Counted from the first letter of the stretch, positions 52,501 to 60,100 are shown. The stretch: 64,000 nucleotides of DNA from M3007 sp964484205 (GCA_964484205.1 CAZAEZ010000021.1:1-64000); one strand, 5' to 3'. The notes: generated from the letters alone by a model not told the origin. Program-made: numbers and translations.

Positions 52501-52665
52501 AGTCGCTATGCCGAAGCGGAAACCATTTACAAAAAATACAAGGGCCGGCCCTACGATGACGAACGCGGTTGGACGGAAGTGTTTCTCGCCGACCTGGCTG
52601 AACTCGAAGCCGCCGGCATTACCCACCCGGATGTAGCGCGGGCACGAGCCTTGTTGGGGGAGTAA
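49573..52665 (+). CDS. Secreted TPR-repeat protein with carboxypeptidase-regulatory-like N-terminus
   Basis: 1030 residues. Signal peptide (LLLLLCVALAAPLFAQ), then a beta domain (about 25-115) with SGVVSIQNSKRKTGARQFVPGADI and TDKNGTFSLVF, as in the C-terminus of the preceding protein. A coiled coil follows (about 140-200), then TPR helices from about 210. A central array of nine near-identical 48-residue units (LGQFDTALVYF...NPKN...LAISYGRLGDLY) spans about residues 398-830, and more TPR-like helices continue to the end. TPR surfaces bind partner proteins. It is probably exported and coexpressed with the EAD membrane protein; no effector domain was recognised. Confidence 0.85.
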   Translation: MHSKPSLLLLLCVALAAPLFAQKDAPLSGVVSIQNSKRKTGARQFVPGADISAPQAVPTQTDKNGTFSLVFSDVPVGTPIRLSVKKVNLEVVNKRDMADAAVVGRTRPLNIYMCPAGELDARIAEYYDFSVQEYTRSYREKTAALTKRIDQLEAAVRAGQQKTTELEETRVAYTLLENQYKKALEDANRLAEQFALVNLDDESDLYAAALDTFLHGYVPEAIALLESAGLETRLATNAANVEKGEKIIADTQEKVGQSKQQIGEDIRAAMLLGRLYQTQFEFDRAEFYYGLALQYDSTNVENLHDYAHFLVEANRYDKALLWLEKLKSSPGVEAWRVGDAHRNAGEVYKEIGKLPEALAANKNYMTVYDSLQQGSPDFIYKAELAVSYEHLGAIYQELGQFETALLCFVKETDLFEELYRGNPKDVDLKRGLAISYNRLGDLYQALGQFDTALVYFVKQNDLCEELCRDNPKNESPKSGLAISYGRLGNLYKALGQFDTALVYLVKQTNLFEGLYRDNPKNVDLKGGLASSYGRLGDLYKALGQFDTALVYFEKKSQLNEELCRDNPKNVDPKSGLASSYGSLGDLYKALGQFDTALIYYVKGSRLDEELYRDNPKDEDLKKRLAISYSKLGDHYLDLGQFDTALVYFVKQTNLFEELCRDNPKNESLKRGRAISYSKLGAIYQALEQFDTALVYLVRRLQLSEAIYLDNPKNVDLKRGLAISYRELGTIYQTLGQFDTALVCFVKQTDLFEDLCRDNPKNESLMGGLAISYGYFGAIYQALEQFDTALVYLGKQTDLFEELYQKNPKSIEIWLGLGNSKYELGGIHEALGRLNEALKNYERAAAIFKEIYRAFGLEKYRQDFQRIEQQTERLQTPENLVLIQIQNLEQQVEAAIDPAEKAAHQQKLVDWLENLLEQDSGNADLQTYTATACGSLAWYRLFTREFPAAEAAARRAIALHEEAEWVHTNLTVALLYQSRYAEAETIYKKYKGRPYDDERGWTEVFLADLAELEAAGITHPDVARARALLGE
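50764..52059 (+). repeat. Nine 144-bp repeats encoding TPR units
   Basis: Period 144 bases (48 codons), for example gcaattcgacacggc recurring at about 50914 and 51058. Units are far more alike than usual TPRs, sharing FDTALVY, RDNPKN and the L-ISY-LG segment. This suggests recent expansion or homogenisation. Confidence 0.88.
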
Positions 52666-52683
52666 GAGGGCCTCTACCCCACA

Positions 52684-53163
52684 CTACGCCCCCACCGGCA
52701 ACACCGTAGAATTTTTCACCTCCGTCATCACAAAGTGGCTCTGCACCCGCCCGATATTTTCCAGCACGGCCAGTTTTTCCTTGATAAACCGCTGGTAATC
52801 GTCCATGTCGCGGACAGCCACTTTGAGCAGGTAATCGTACTCCCCGGTCACGTGGTGGCACTCCAGCACCTCGGGCAGGCCTACCACCGATTCTTCGAAA
52901 CGCAGCAGGTAATCGCGGTTGTGCTCTTTCAGCAGCACATCGCAAAACACGAGCATCGTCAAGCCGATCTTCCGCCGGTCGAGCAGCGCCGTGTAGCGCG
53001 CGATGTAGCCCTCGCGTTCCAGCCGTTTGATCCGCTCAAATACCGGAGTAGTGGTGAGCCGGGTGCGGGCGGCAATTTCTTTTGTCGTCAAAAAAGCATC
53101 CTCCTGCAAGAGCTGCAAAATGGCGCGGTCGGTAGCGTCGGGGAGGGTAGAATTTTTTTCCAT
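52684..53163 (-). CDS. Lrp/AsnC-family regulator
   Basis: 159 residues from ATG 53163 (MEKNSTLPDATDRAILQLLQ). The winged helix-turn-helix reads LTTKEIAARTRLTTTPVFERIKRLEREGYI. The C-terminal RAM domain (VLECHHVTGEYDYLLKVAVRDMDDYQRFI) binds amino acids. It is transcribed divergently from the PLP lyase gene, 135 bases apart, so it most likely controls that enzyme in response to an amino acid. Lrp/AsnC next to methionine gamma-lyase-like genes is a known arrangement. Confidence 0.93.
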   Translation of the reverse strand: MEKNSTLPDATDRAILQLLQEDAFLTTKEIAARTRLTTTPVFERIKRLEREGYIARYTALLDRRKIGLTMLVFCDVLLKEHNRDYLLRFEESVVGLPEVLECHHVTGEYDYLLKVAVRDMDDYQRFIKEKLAVLENIGRVQSHFVMTEVKNSTVLPVGA

Positions 53164-53298
53164 TTCCGGGCAGTTTTTAAAACAAATCAAGATTTAAAAT
53201 CCGAATAGGCTCAATTAACCAGATTCATTTTCCAATGTAATCTAAATCACTGGATCAATAATCTATTATCCTGAAATTTGAAGGAAAAAACAACGATC

Positions 53299-54582
53299 AT
53301 GAAACGAAAATTTCAACCTGAAACCCTGATGATGTCCCACGGATACCGGCCCGAATGGTCGGAAGGCGCCGTCAAATGCCCGATCTTTCAAACCTCCACC
53401 TTTGCCTTCCGCACCGCCGAAGAGGGCAAGGCTTTTTTCGAAGTGGCCTACGGACTGCGCGCACAAGGCGCCCGCGAAAAATCCGGTCTCATCTACAGCC
53501 GGATCAACAACCCCGACATGGAAATCCTCGAAGAACGCCTCAAACTCTGGGACGGCGCCGAGGCCGCCGCGGCATTCGAAAGCGGCATGTCGGCCATTTC
53601 GACGGCCCTGTTCGAGTTTTTGCAACCCGGCGATCTGCTCCTGTACAGCAACCCGCTGTACGGCGGCACCAGCCACTTCGTCCACCATGTGCTGACCAAG
53701 TTCGGTATCCACGTACTCGGCTTCCGACCCGGAGCCGACCGCGCCGAACTCGTAGAACTCATTGAAGCCTCCGGCAAAAAAGACCGGCTCGGCATGATCT
53801 ACCTCGAAACACCGGCCAACCCCACCAACGACCTGGTGGACATCGCCATGTGCCGCTCGGTGGCCGACCAGTTCAGCACACCCGAACGCCGCGCGCTGGT
53901 TACCGTCGACAATACCTACATGGGTCCGCTCTGGCAGCATCCGCTCCGCCACGGCGCCGACCTGGTGCTTTACTCCGCCACCAAGTACATCGGCGGCCAC
54001 TCCGACGTGATCGCCGGCGCCTGTCTCGGCTCCGCCGAACTCATCACCCGCGTGAAAACCCTGCGCACTTTTTTGGGCAATATGATCGCCCCGCACACCG
54101 GCTGGCTCCTGCTCCGCAGCCTTGAAACCCTGAAACTCCGCATGGAAAAACAAACCGAAAACGCGCAAATAGTCGCCCGGCGGCTGGCCCGACACCCGAA
54201 GATCGCCAAGGTCTACTACCTCGGCTTGCTCCGCCCTGAAGACGGCGAAGCATACGCAATTTATCAACGGCAATGCAGTGCGCCGGGCGCTATGGTTTCT
54301 TTCGAATTGAAGGGCGGCGAACGCGAGGCCTTTGCTTTCCTGAACCACCTGAAACTGGTCAAACTGGCCGTCAGCCTGGGCAGCACCGAATCGCTCGCGC
54401 AACACCCGGCCACTATGACGCACGCCGGTGTCGATCCGGCCGAAAAGGCGGCCTTCGGCATCACCGATGCACTGGTGCGCCTGTCGGTAGGGGTGGAAAA
54501 TGTAGACGATTTGTGGTGGGACCTGGAACAGGCGCTGGACAAGGTGCCTGCATGGGCTGATACTACAGTGGAAATGGTTTAA
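53299..54582 (+). CDS. Cys/Met metabolism PLP-dependent enzyme (methionine gamma-lyase-like)
   Basis: 427 residues from ATG 53299 (MKRKFQPETLMMSHGYRPEW); a TTG start 7 codons earlier is less likely. It has the cystathionine gamma-synthase family fold: YSRINNPDMEILEERLKLWDGAEAAAAFESGMSA, VDNTYMGPLWQHPLRHGADLVLYSATKYIGGHSD with the PLP Lys, and the C-terminal SLGSTESLAQHPATMTHAG. Members are methionine gamma-lyase, cystathionine synthases and lyases; this size and the flanking Lrp regulator favour a degradative lyase, but I cannot decide the substrate. Confidence 0.9.
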   Translation: MKRKFQPETLMMSHGYRPEWSEGAVKCPIFQTSTFAFRTAEEGKAFFEVAYGLRAQGAREKSGLIYSRINNPDMEILEERLKLWDGAEAAAAFESGMSAISTALFEFLQPGDLLLYSNPLYGGTSHFVHHVLTKFGIHVLGFRPGADRAELVELIEASGKKDRLGMIYLETPANPTNDLVDIAMCRSVADQFSTPERRALVTVDNTYMGPLWQHPLRHGADLVLYSATKYIGGHSDVIAGACLGSAELITRVKTLRTFLGNMIAPHTGWLLLRSLETLKLRMEKQTENAQIVARRLARHPKIAKVYYLGLLRPEDGEAYAIYQRQCSAPGAMVSFELKGGEREAFAFLNHLKLVKLAVSLGSTESLAQHPATMTHAGVDPAEKAAFGITDALVRLSVGVENVDDLWWDLEQALDKVPAWADTTVEMV

Positions 54583-54594
54583 TAGAGATATGGA

Positions 54595-54748
54595 TTTGAT
54601 TACATGATTGCCGATTACATAATTACATGATTTAAGAAGTGGTTCACCATCCTGATTAAGGTAGACTGTGTCCTTATGCGAAAAGGTGGACACACTACGT
54701 ATCCTTCTGCAATCATGTAATTATGTAATCATAAATCATGTAATCAAA
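54595..54748. repeat. 154-bp inverted repeat (contains the nagB stop codon)
   Basis: 38-base arms (54595-54632 and 54711-54748) agree at all but about five positions: tttgattacatgatt, a 3-base variable, gattacataattacatgatt. The nagB TGA lies in the right arm (54744-54746). MITE-like, between the convergent lyase and nagB genes. Confidence 0.82.
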
Positions 54749-56672
54749 AATAATACCGCTTAAACGCCTCAATCGCCTCATACTCCGGCAAGCCCAGCTG
54801 ATCGTACAACCGGGCGGTGCCGCTGTTGCGCGATTCGGCGCGTTGCCAGAACTCGCGCGAATCATGACCGGGAAACAAGGGGCGGTCTTTTTGCGACTGG
54901 TGTTTGAAAATGGCCCTGCGTTTGCGCAGCAATTCCTCCGGACTGAGCGGCACGGCCATATCCACGTTTTCGATCTCCCATTCCTGCCAGGCGCCGCGGT
55001 AGAGCCAGATGTAACAGTCCTTCAGCCAGGGGGCATTCTCCTGCTTTAGCCGCTCGACGGCCCGGAAAATGGCGTCGAGGCATACCCGGTGCGTACCGTG
55101 CGGATCGGAGAGGTCGCCTGCGGCATAAATCTGGTGCGGCTGGATGGTGTTGAGCAGGTCGACGGTGATCCGGATATCTTCCTCGCCAAGCGGCTTTTTT
55201 TTCACCTTCCCGGTTTCATAAAAAGGCAGGTCGAGAAAATGCGCCCGGCTGTCGTCGATGCCCACATAGCGGCAGCCGGCTTTGGCTTCCGTGCGGCGGA
55301 TGAGGCCCTTGATGCGTTGCACTTCGGTGGCGTCCACCTCGCCGGGTTGTTTTTCCTGCACCTTGCGTTTGACGGCGTCGAACATCATGCTCGTCACCGT
55401 TTTTTCCAGGTCAAATGCCTTGTGAAAGTCGTTGACGAAATCGACAAAACGGACCACATCGTCATCAAAAACGGCAATGTTGCCGGACGTTTGGTAGGCG
55501 ACGTGCACCTCGTGGCCCTGATCGACCAGGCGGATAAACGTGCCGCCCATGGAGATCACATCGTCGTCGGGGTGCGGACTGAAAATGATGCAGCGTTTTT
55601 TTGGCGGATTGGCGCGTTCGGGGCGGGTGGAATCGTCGGCGTCCGGTTTGCCGCCCGGCCAGCCGGTGATGGTTTGTTGCAGTTCGTTGAACACCCGGAT
55701 GTTGATGTTATAGGCCGAGTCAAATTCGGTGATGATATCGCCCATCCCATGGTCCATGTAATCGCGGTTGGTCAGTTTGAGGATGGGCGTTTCCAGTTTC
55801 ATGGCAAGCCAGATCACGGCTTTTTTGATGAGCAGATGGTTCCAGGGGATTTCACCGAGCAGCCAGGGTGTTTTCACCCGGGTCAGTTCGGCAGCAGAGG
55901 CCCGGTCGAGGATCACGGTGGCGTCGGGGTGATTTTGCAAATACGTAGCGGGCACGTGGTCGGAAACCGCGCCTTCCACCGCCTCCCGGATGATGGCCGC
56001 CTTGCCTTCGCCCCAGGCCATGAGAATCACCTTGCGCGCAGCCAGGATGGTGCCTACGCCCATGGTGATGGCCTTGCGCGGCACATTTTCTTCGCCGAAA
56101 AAATCGCTGGCGGCGTCGGTGATCGTGATGTGGTCAAGCGTGATCAGGCGGGTGCGCGACTGCTGCCCCGAGCCGGGTTCGTTGAAGCCGATATGACCGG
56201 TGCGGCCGATCCCCAGAATTTGCAGGTCCAGACCGCCGCAGGCCTCAATTTTGGCTTCGTAGGCCGCACAAAATCCGGCGACCTTTTCCTTCGGAACTGT
56301 CCCATCCGGGATATGTACGTTTTCCGGTAAAATATCCACCTGCTCGAACAAGTACTCCTGCATGAAGCGAACGTAGCTCTGCAACGCGTTGGGTTGCATC
56401 GGGTAGTATTCGTCGAGATTGAACGTCAACACGTTTTTAAAACTCAGCCCTTCCTCCTGGTGCAGGCGGACCAGCTCGCCGTATACGCTGGTGGGCGTGG
56501 AGCCGGTGGCCAGCCCCAACACGCATTGCTCGTTTTTTTGGGCTTTTGCCCGGATCAGGTCGGCGATTTCACGGGCAACCGTGACGGAAGCATCCATGGA
56601 GGTATCAAAAATCCGGGTCGGAATTTTTTCAAAACGGGCATTTTCGGAGGTAAAAGCCAGGTGTACATTCAT
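54744..56672 (-). CDS. nagB: Glucosamine-6-phosphate deaminase fused to a PIG-L/LmbE-like domain
   Basis: 642 residues from ATG 56672; an upstream ATG (56708) is possible. The N-terminal half is NagB: LGLATGSTPTSVYGEL, FNLDEYYPM, and GIGRTGHIGFNEPGS. The catalytic Asp that precedes GHI in E. coli NagB is Thr here. From about residue 360 a PIG-L/LmbE deacetylase-like domain follows with the metal motif SPHPDDDVISMGG. The fusion is known in Bacteroidota. NagB turns glucosamine 6-phosphate into fructose 6-phosphate and ammonia. The stop codon is in an inverted repeat. Confidence 0.92.
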   Translation of the reverse strand: MNVHLAFTSENARFEKIPTRIFDTSMDASVTVAREIADLIRAKAQKNEQCVLGLATGSTPTSVYGELVRLHQEEGLSFKNVLTFNLDEYYPMQPNALQSYVRFMQEYLFEQVDILPENVHIPDGTVPKEKVAGFCAAYEAKIEACGGLDLQILGIGRTGHIGFNEPGSGQQSRTRLITLDHITITDAASDFFGEENVPRKAITMGVGTILAARKVILMAWGEGKAAIIREAVEGAVSDHVPATYLQNHPDATVILDRASAAELTRVKTPWLLGEIPWNHLLIKKAVIWLAMKLETPILKLTNRDYMDHGMGDIITEFDSAYNINIRVFNELQQTITGWPGGKPDADDSTRPERANPPKKRCIIFSPHPDDDVISMGGTFIRLVDQGHEVHVAYQTSGNIAVFDDDVVRFVDFVNDFHKAFDLEKTVTSMMFDAVKRKVQEKQPGEVDATEVQRIKGLIRRTEAKAGCRYVGIDDSRAHFLDLPFYETGKVKKKPLGEEDIRITVDLLNTIQPHQIYAAGDLSDPHGTHRVCLDAIFRAVERLKQENAPWLKDCYIWLYRGAWQEWEIENVDMAVPLSPEELLRKRRAIFKHQSQKDRPLFPGHDSREFWQRAESRNSGTARLYDQLGLPEYEAIEAFKRYYF

Positions 56673-56751
56673 GGTGCGGCGGTTGTGTTTTGAATGCAAA
56701 ATAAACACTCCGGGAATATAGCGACAAATTGAAGCGGCAACTTCACTATAT

Positions 56752-56784
56752 AGTGAGGCGGTGACTGCGAGTCACCGCCTCACT
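56752..56784. repeat. Family A palindrome, copy 4
   Basis: agtgaggcggtgac-tgcga-gtcaccgcctcact, 14-bp perfect arms. The core gtgac-gtcac is shared with the other copies; the outer arm differs but pairs perfectly. It lies 12 bases after the haloperoxidase-like gene stop on the minus strand. Confidence 0.85.
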
Positions 56785-56796
56785 TACCCCCGTAAC

Positions 56797-58173
56797 CTAC
56801 TGCCCTACCGGCCAGCGTTGCAGCAGCAGTTGTGCCGCTTTTTTTCCCGTTTGTTGGCCCGAAAGCACATCATCGCGATAGGAAATACCGCCGTACAAGC
56901 CCGACCAGGCCGCTTCTTCCGCGGCAAGCCGGATCGTGGGGTACTGCCGCGTGGGCACGCCGAATGCATTCTCGGTGTTGTCGGCCAGCGGAATATTGTC
57001 GCCCAGAGTACGGCTCAAAATTTCGGCAGCTGCCGCAGATGTTGCGCTTTGCAAATCAGCGCCCGCCGGGCAGGCCGGTGCGTTGAGCACCGGGCGCCAG
57101 TTGGCATCAATCATCTGGTTGATGGCCGTTTGCGGCCGGATGCGTTTTACCCGGTATTTCTCCTCCCAGCAGGCGATGGTCGCATCGGCCATGCTCAGCG
57201 CCAGCATCGTTTGCACTTTCAGGGCTGTAATCATCGGCACGCGTTGTTGCTCGCAAACCAGGCCGGCAATATTCATCCAGCGGCCTGCCGGCGGAATCCG
57301 GGAAATGCCCGGCTGCGTGCCGGCTGCCGGGTCGCAAGCCCAGAAGTAGGCGACGGCGTATTGCTCGGGCACCATGGTTTTGCTGATATCATAAGCCTCC
57401 TGGGCGAGTGCCCGGAAGGAACTGGACGGGTTGGGGTCGTAATTCGCCGGAGCCGGATTTGCGATCTGCTGGGCGGCGTCCAGAAAAAAAGGCCGCAGGT
57501 ATGCCCAATAGGGCTCGACAGCCGGGGCATTCGAAGCGCTCCAGGCGCCTGCCGCATTTTCCGCCTGGTAGGCCGGGTAGGTGGCCAGCCGGGCATAGCC
57601 GTCGGCGCGGGCAAAATCGAGCACCAACTGGGAAATATCCGTTGCCGCTTTTTTGGACTGGGTAATGAAGGCTTCGCGCAGGCCGTTTTGCCGGAAAGCC
57701 TGTTCCAGGGCAGCTTGTTGCTGGGTCAGCTGATTCCCGGCAGGGAGCAGGTTTTTCCCGGTTTCAAGTATGGCGTACAACGCGGCGAATGGATAGAAAA
57801 CAGAATCGGCAGGTGTAAAACTGAGCATGATCGGCATACCGCGCAGCATGCCGTGCAGGGACGAAACTTTCGACTGGTACCGCGCCGTGGTTTCATAACC
57901 GGCCAGCATGGAGTACGCAAAGCAACGGCTGGCTGCCGGTGCGCTGGTATTGTTGGAAAGCATGGCATACGAGAGTGCCAGCGTCGTCGGGCGCAATTGC
58001 TGTTCGGCCAGGGCGCGCAGCGTGCCGTATTGATCGATGGCCGCATCGACATCCACGCGCGATGGCATGTCTTTTTCACGATAACGATCTTTTGATTTGC
58101 TTTTGGCGGATTGCTGGGCGGCGAGGCTGGAGGCCAGGAAAAGGGCCAGGAGGATTACGATGGTTCTGTGCAT
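56797..58173 (-). CDS. Vanadium haloperoxidase/PAP2-like protein with degenerate active site
   Basis: 458 residues with a signal peptide (MHRTIVILLALFLASSLAAQ). The fold of the vanadium-dependent haloperoxidase/PAP2 family is clear. The first motif is intact (KYRVKRIRP, KxxxxxxRP). The second motif, usually PSGH before a SAAAAEIL helix, reads PAGADLQSATSAAAAEIL, with Gln at the His position. The third, usually SRxxxGxH, reads SGLYGGISYRDD, so both the Arg and the His are lost. It is therefore probably not an active haloperoxidase or phosphatase. Periplasmic or secreted. Function unknown. Confidence 0.85.
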   Translation of the reverse strand: MHRTIVILLALFLASSLAAQQSAKSKSKDRYREKDMPSRVDVDAAIDQYGTLRALAEQQLRPTTLALSYAMLSNNTSAPAASRCFAYSMLAGYETTARYQSKVSSLHGMLRGMPIMLSFTPADSVFYPFAALYAILETGKNLLPAGNQLTQQQAALEQAFRQNGLREAFITQSKKAATDISQLVLDFARADGYARLATYPAYQAENAAGAWSASNAPAVEPYWAYLRPFFLDAAQQIANPAPANYDPNPSSSFRALAQEAYDISKTMVPEQYAVAYFWACDPAAGTQPGISRIPPAGRWMNIAGLVCEQQRVPMITALKVQTMLALSMADATIACWEEKYRVKRIRPQTAINQMIDANWRPVLNAPACPAGADLQSATSAAAAEILSRTLGDNIPLADNTENAFGVPTRQYPTIRLAAEEAAWSGLYGGISYRDDVLSGQQTGKKAAQLLLQRWPVGQ

Positions 58174-58557
58174 GTTTGAAAACGTTTGTGGCGGGTGTTT
58201 TTTTTGTAAACAAACGAATTTGAACGGGTTTGGATTATTGAACAGGGAAAAAACAATTGCGCTTCAGGCACTATTTGATGAAAATAAAATCATAGCGCCG
58301 GGATTACGCTGCACTACGCTGAATCGGCATCCGGCGCCGGCCCGATTCGTCCATAAAAACAAACTGTTCAGGTGTTAAAACGCGTTCCCGATCCCAGAAC
58401 GGGCCTTTTCGCGCCGGCCTCTGCAACCTGCCGGCAACCGGGGCTGTCTATTGAAGTAACTGTTTGCAACCGCACCTGTACCGCCATTTTAACGCTGTTG
58501 TCCGGTTGTCATCCTCCTTCCAAATCTACTTTCCAGGTTGTTAATTTATTGAAACCC
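58174..58557. other. 384-base non-coding stretch, no recognisable feature
   Basis: Open frames cover parts of it but look like shadow translations. I see no promoter box, palindrome or repeat that I can support. Confidence 0.4.
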
Positions 58558-58806
58558 ATGACCATTAAAAAGAACATGCTTTTCGTCGCAAGCATCGTTA
58601 CCCTGTCTTTTGCCGGCCTGCTGGTGTGGATGGACAACGCGCTTGCTCAATACATCGAAACACGCCCCATACCGGTTCAGGAAACCGCTGCACCGGAGAT
58701 CAACCGTACCGGAATCAGCCCGGAACAAACCCCCACCCTGCCCTTGCCCGAAGTGTGCATCAGCGCACCGAAAAGCAAGGCGGCAGGCGCCGATAGAATA
58801 CCATAG
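58558..58806 (+). CDS. Small hypothetical protein with a signal anchor
   Basis: 82 residues from ATG 58558. A hydrophobic N-terminus (MLFVASIVTLSFAGLLVW) is followed by ALAQ, so it is probably exported. The remainder is Pro-, Thr- and Glu-rich (PIPVQETAAPEINRTG, PTLPLPEVCISAP) with a single Cys. The longer upstream frame is not supported. No family recognised. Confidence 0.5.
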   Translation: MTIKKNMLFVASIVTLSFAGLLVWMDNALAQYIETRPIPVQETAAPEINRTGISPEQTPTLPLPEVCISAPKSKAAGADRIP

Positions 58807-59220
58807 CAGAGCAATAACACGGAGGTTTTCGGGCGCCCGACGTAAGTCAGGCGCTCGTTTTTTTTTATCCGCCGTAGCCTTGGCGAAGGCGGATTATCCG
58901 CCAAATCACAAACGCCCTTGCGCATGTTCCAGTTTGGGGCCAAGTGAGGGGGTGACTGCGAGTCACCCCCTCACTACTACCAAATAGTTTACGCCCCCCC
59001 CGAAATGCCATAGCCATCAACCTAAGGCCTGATTTTCGTTTTTTAAAGTCAAAAGTCAAAAGTTTAAAGTCAAAAGTTTAAAGGAAGTCCCCGAAGCTGG
59101 CATGCCGGGAGCCTCTGTCGCCCCCAAACCTTCTTTTTCGACGCTGCTTCCCTTTTACATTTTAACTATTACATTTTACATTTTGACTTTAATAACACTA
59201 CACTTCCCTTAAGTTGATGG
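58807..59220. other. 414-base non-coding stretch with one palindrome
   Basis: Holds the family A palindrome at 58943-58975 and, at 59040-59075 and about 59150-59195, AT-rich direct repeats of ttaaagtcaaaag type with a partial complement. No gene seen. Confidence 0.5.
58943..58975. repeat. Family A palindrome, copy 5
   Basis: agtgagggggtgac-tgcga-gtcaccccctcact, 14-bp perfect arms. Compared with copy 4 the only arm change is gaggcg to gagggg, with the paired change on the other side. Confidence 0.85.
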
Positions 59221-60087
59221 CTATGCCCCCCCGAAATGCCCTGCCAGCTCCGCCACCATCCGCTCCGGCTCCTCTTCCTGCACAAAATGGCCCGCGTTTT
59301 CGAAGCGGACCACCCGGGCATTCGGCAGCGCTTTTTCCCACTTTTCAAGTGCGTACGGCAGCACGAATTTGTCGCGCATGCCCCAAAAGATCAGACAGGG
59401 CTTTTCGGCCAAAACGCGCACCCGGCGCCATTGATCCGCCCAAAAATTGGTGGCATTCAGCAATTCGCCGGAAAAAGCATAGGCAGCTTGCCGGGACGCG
59501 GCATTGGGCAGCGCCTTTTTGTAGTGCCGGTGGACTTCCGGCGTCAGTTTCTTTTTGTCGCCAAACGCGGCGGGCATCACCAGGTTGACCGGAAAATTGA
59601 ACCGCAGGTACAGCAACCGGCCCAGCCGGCCCTGCATCCAGCGCGCCGGGCGGGCATAGTGCGGGTCGGTGTCCAGCGGCCACATCCAGCCGTTGAACAG
59701 GCTGAGTTTTTGCACCCGTTCCGGGCGGCGGATGGCGTAGTCGAATGCAATGGACAAGCCGAAATCGTTGCCCACAATGTGCACATCGCGCAGCCCCAGT
59801 TTTTCAATAAAAAGCGCCATACGCCGGGCATGCGCGGCCACCGAATAATCGGCGCCCGGGGGCTTATCCGACAGGCCAAATCCCAGCAAGTCGGGCGCAA
59901 CGCAGCGAAAGCGGTCCCGCAGGCCCCGGACCACATCGCGCCAGCCGAACGACCATTCGGGGGTGCCGTGGGAAAACAGGATGACCGGGCCCACGCCTTC
60001 GTCGATGTAGTGGATTTTATGGCCTTCAACGTCCAGGTAATTGGATTTGAAGGGGTAGAGATCGGAGTTTACCCAGGATGTTCCCAT
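59221..60087 (-). CDS. Alpha/beta hydrolase, haloalkane dehalogenase/epoxide hydrolase-like
   Basis: 288 residues from ATG 60087 (MGTSWVNSDLYPFKSNYL). It shows the oxyanion motif SHGTPEWSF, an Asp nucleophile in VGNDFGLSIAF, and the C-terminal His in NAGHFVQEE. An Asp nucleophile marks the haloalkane dehalogenase and epoxide hydrolase branch. The residue after the nucleophile is Phe, whereas dehalogenases use Trp for halide binding, so dehalogenase activity is doubtful. Substrate unknown. It lies downstream of a membrane protein gene on the same strand, with a terminator between. Confidence 0.87.
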   Translation of the reverse strand: MGTSWVNSDLYPFKSNYLDVEGHKIHYIDEGVGPVILFSHGTPEWSFGWRDVVRGLRDRFRCVAPDLLGFGLSDKPPGADYSVAAHARRMALFIEKLGLRDVHIVGNDFGLSIAFDYAIRRPERVQKLSLFNGWMWPLDTDPHYARPARWMQGRLGRLLYLRFNFPVNLVMPAAFGDKKKLTPEVHRHYKKALPNAASRQAAYAFSGELLNATNFWADQWRRVRVLAEKPCLIFWGMRDKFVLPYALEKWEKALPNARVVRFENAGHFVQEEEPERMVAELAGHFGGA

Positions 60088-60100
60088 GTGAATTTTTTTG

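Noticed and set aside
53266..54693. 475-codon minus-strand frame over the PLP lyase gene
   Set aside because: Antisense shadow. The plus strand encodes a complete PLP enzyme with an intact catalytic Lys motif.
55089..56330. 413-codon plus-strand frame over nagB
   Set aside because: Antisense shadow. The minus strand encodes the NagB-LmbE fusion.
58372..58557. Upstream extension of the small protein at 58558
   Set aside because: The extra residues show no domain, and would place the hydrophobic signal segment in the middle of the protein.
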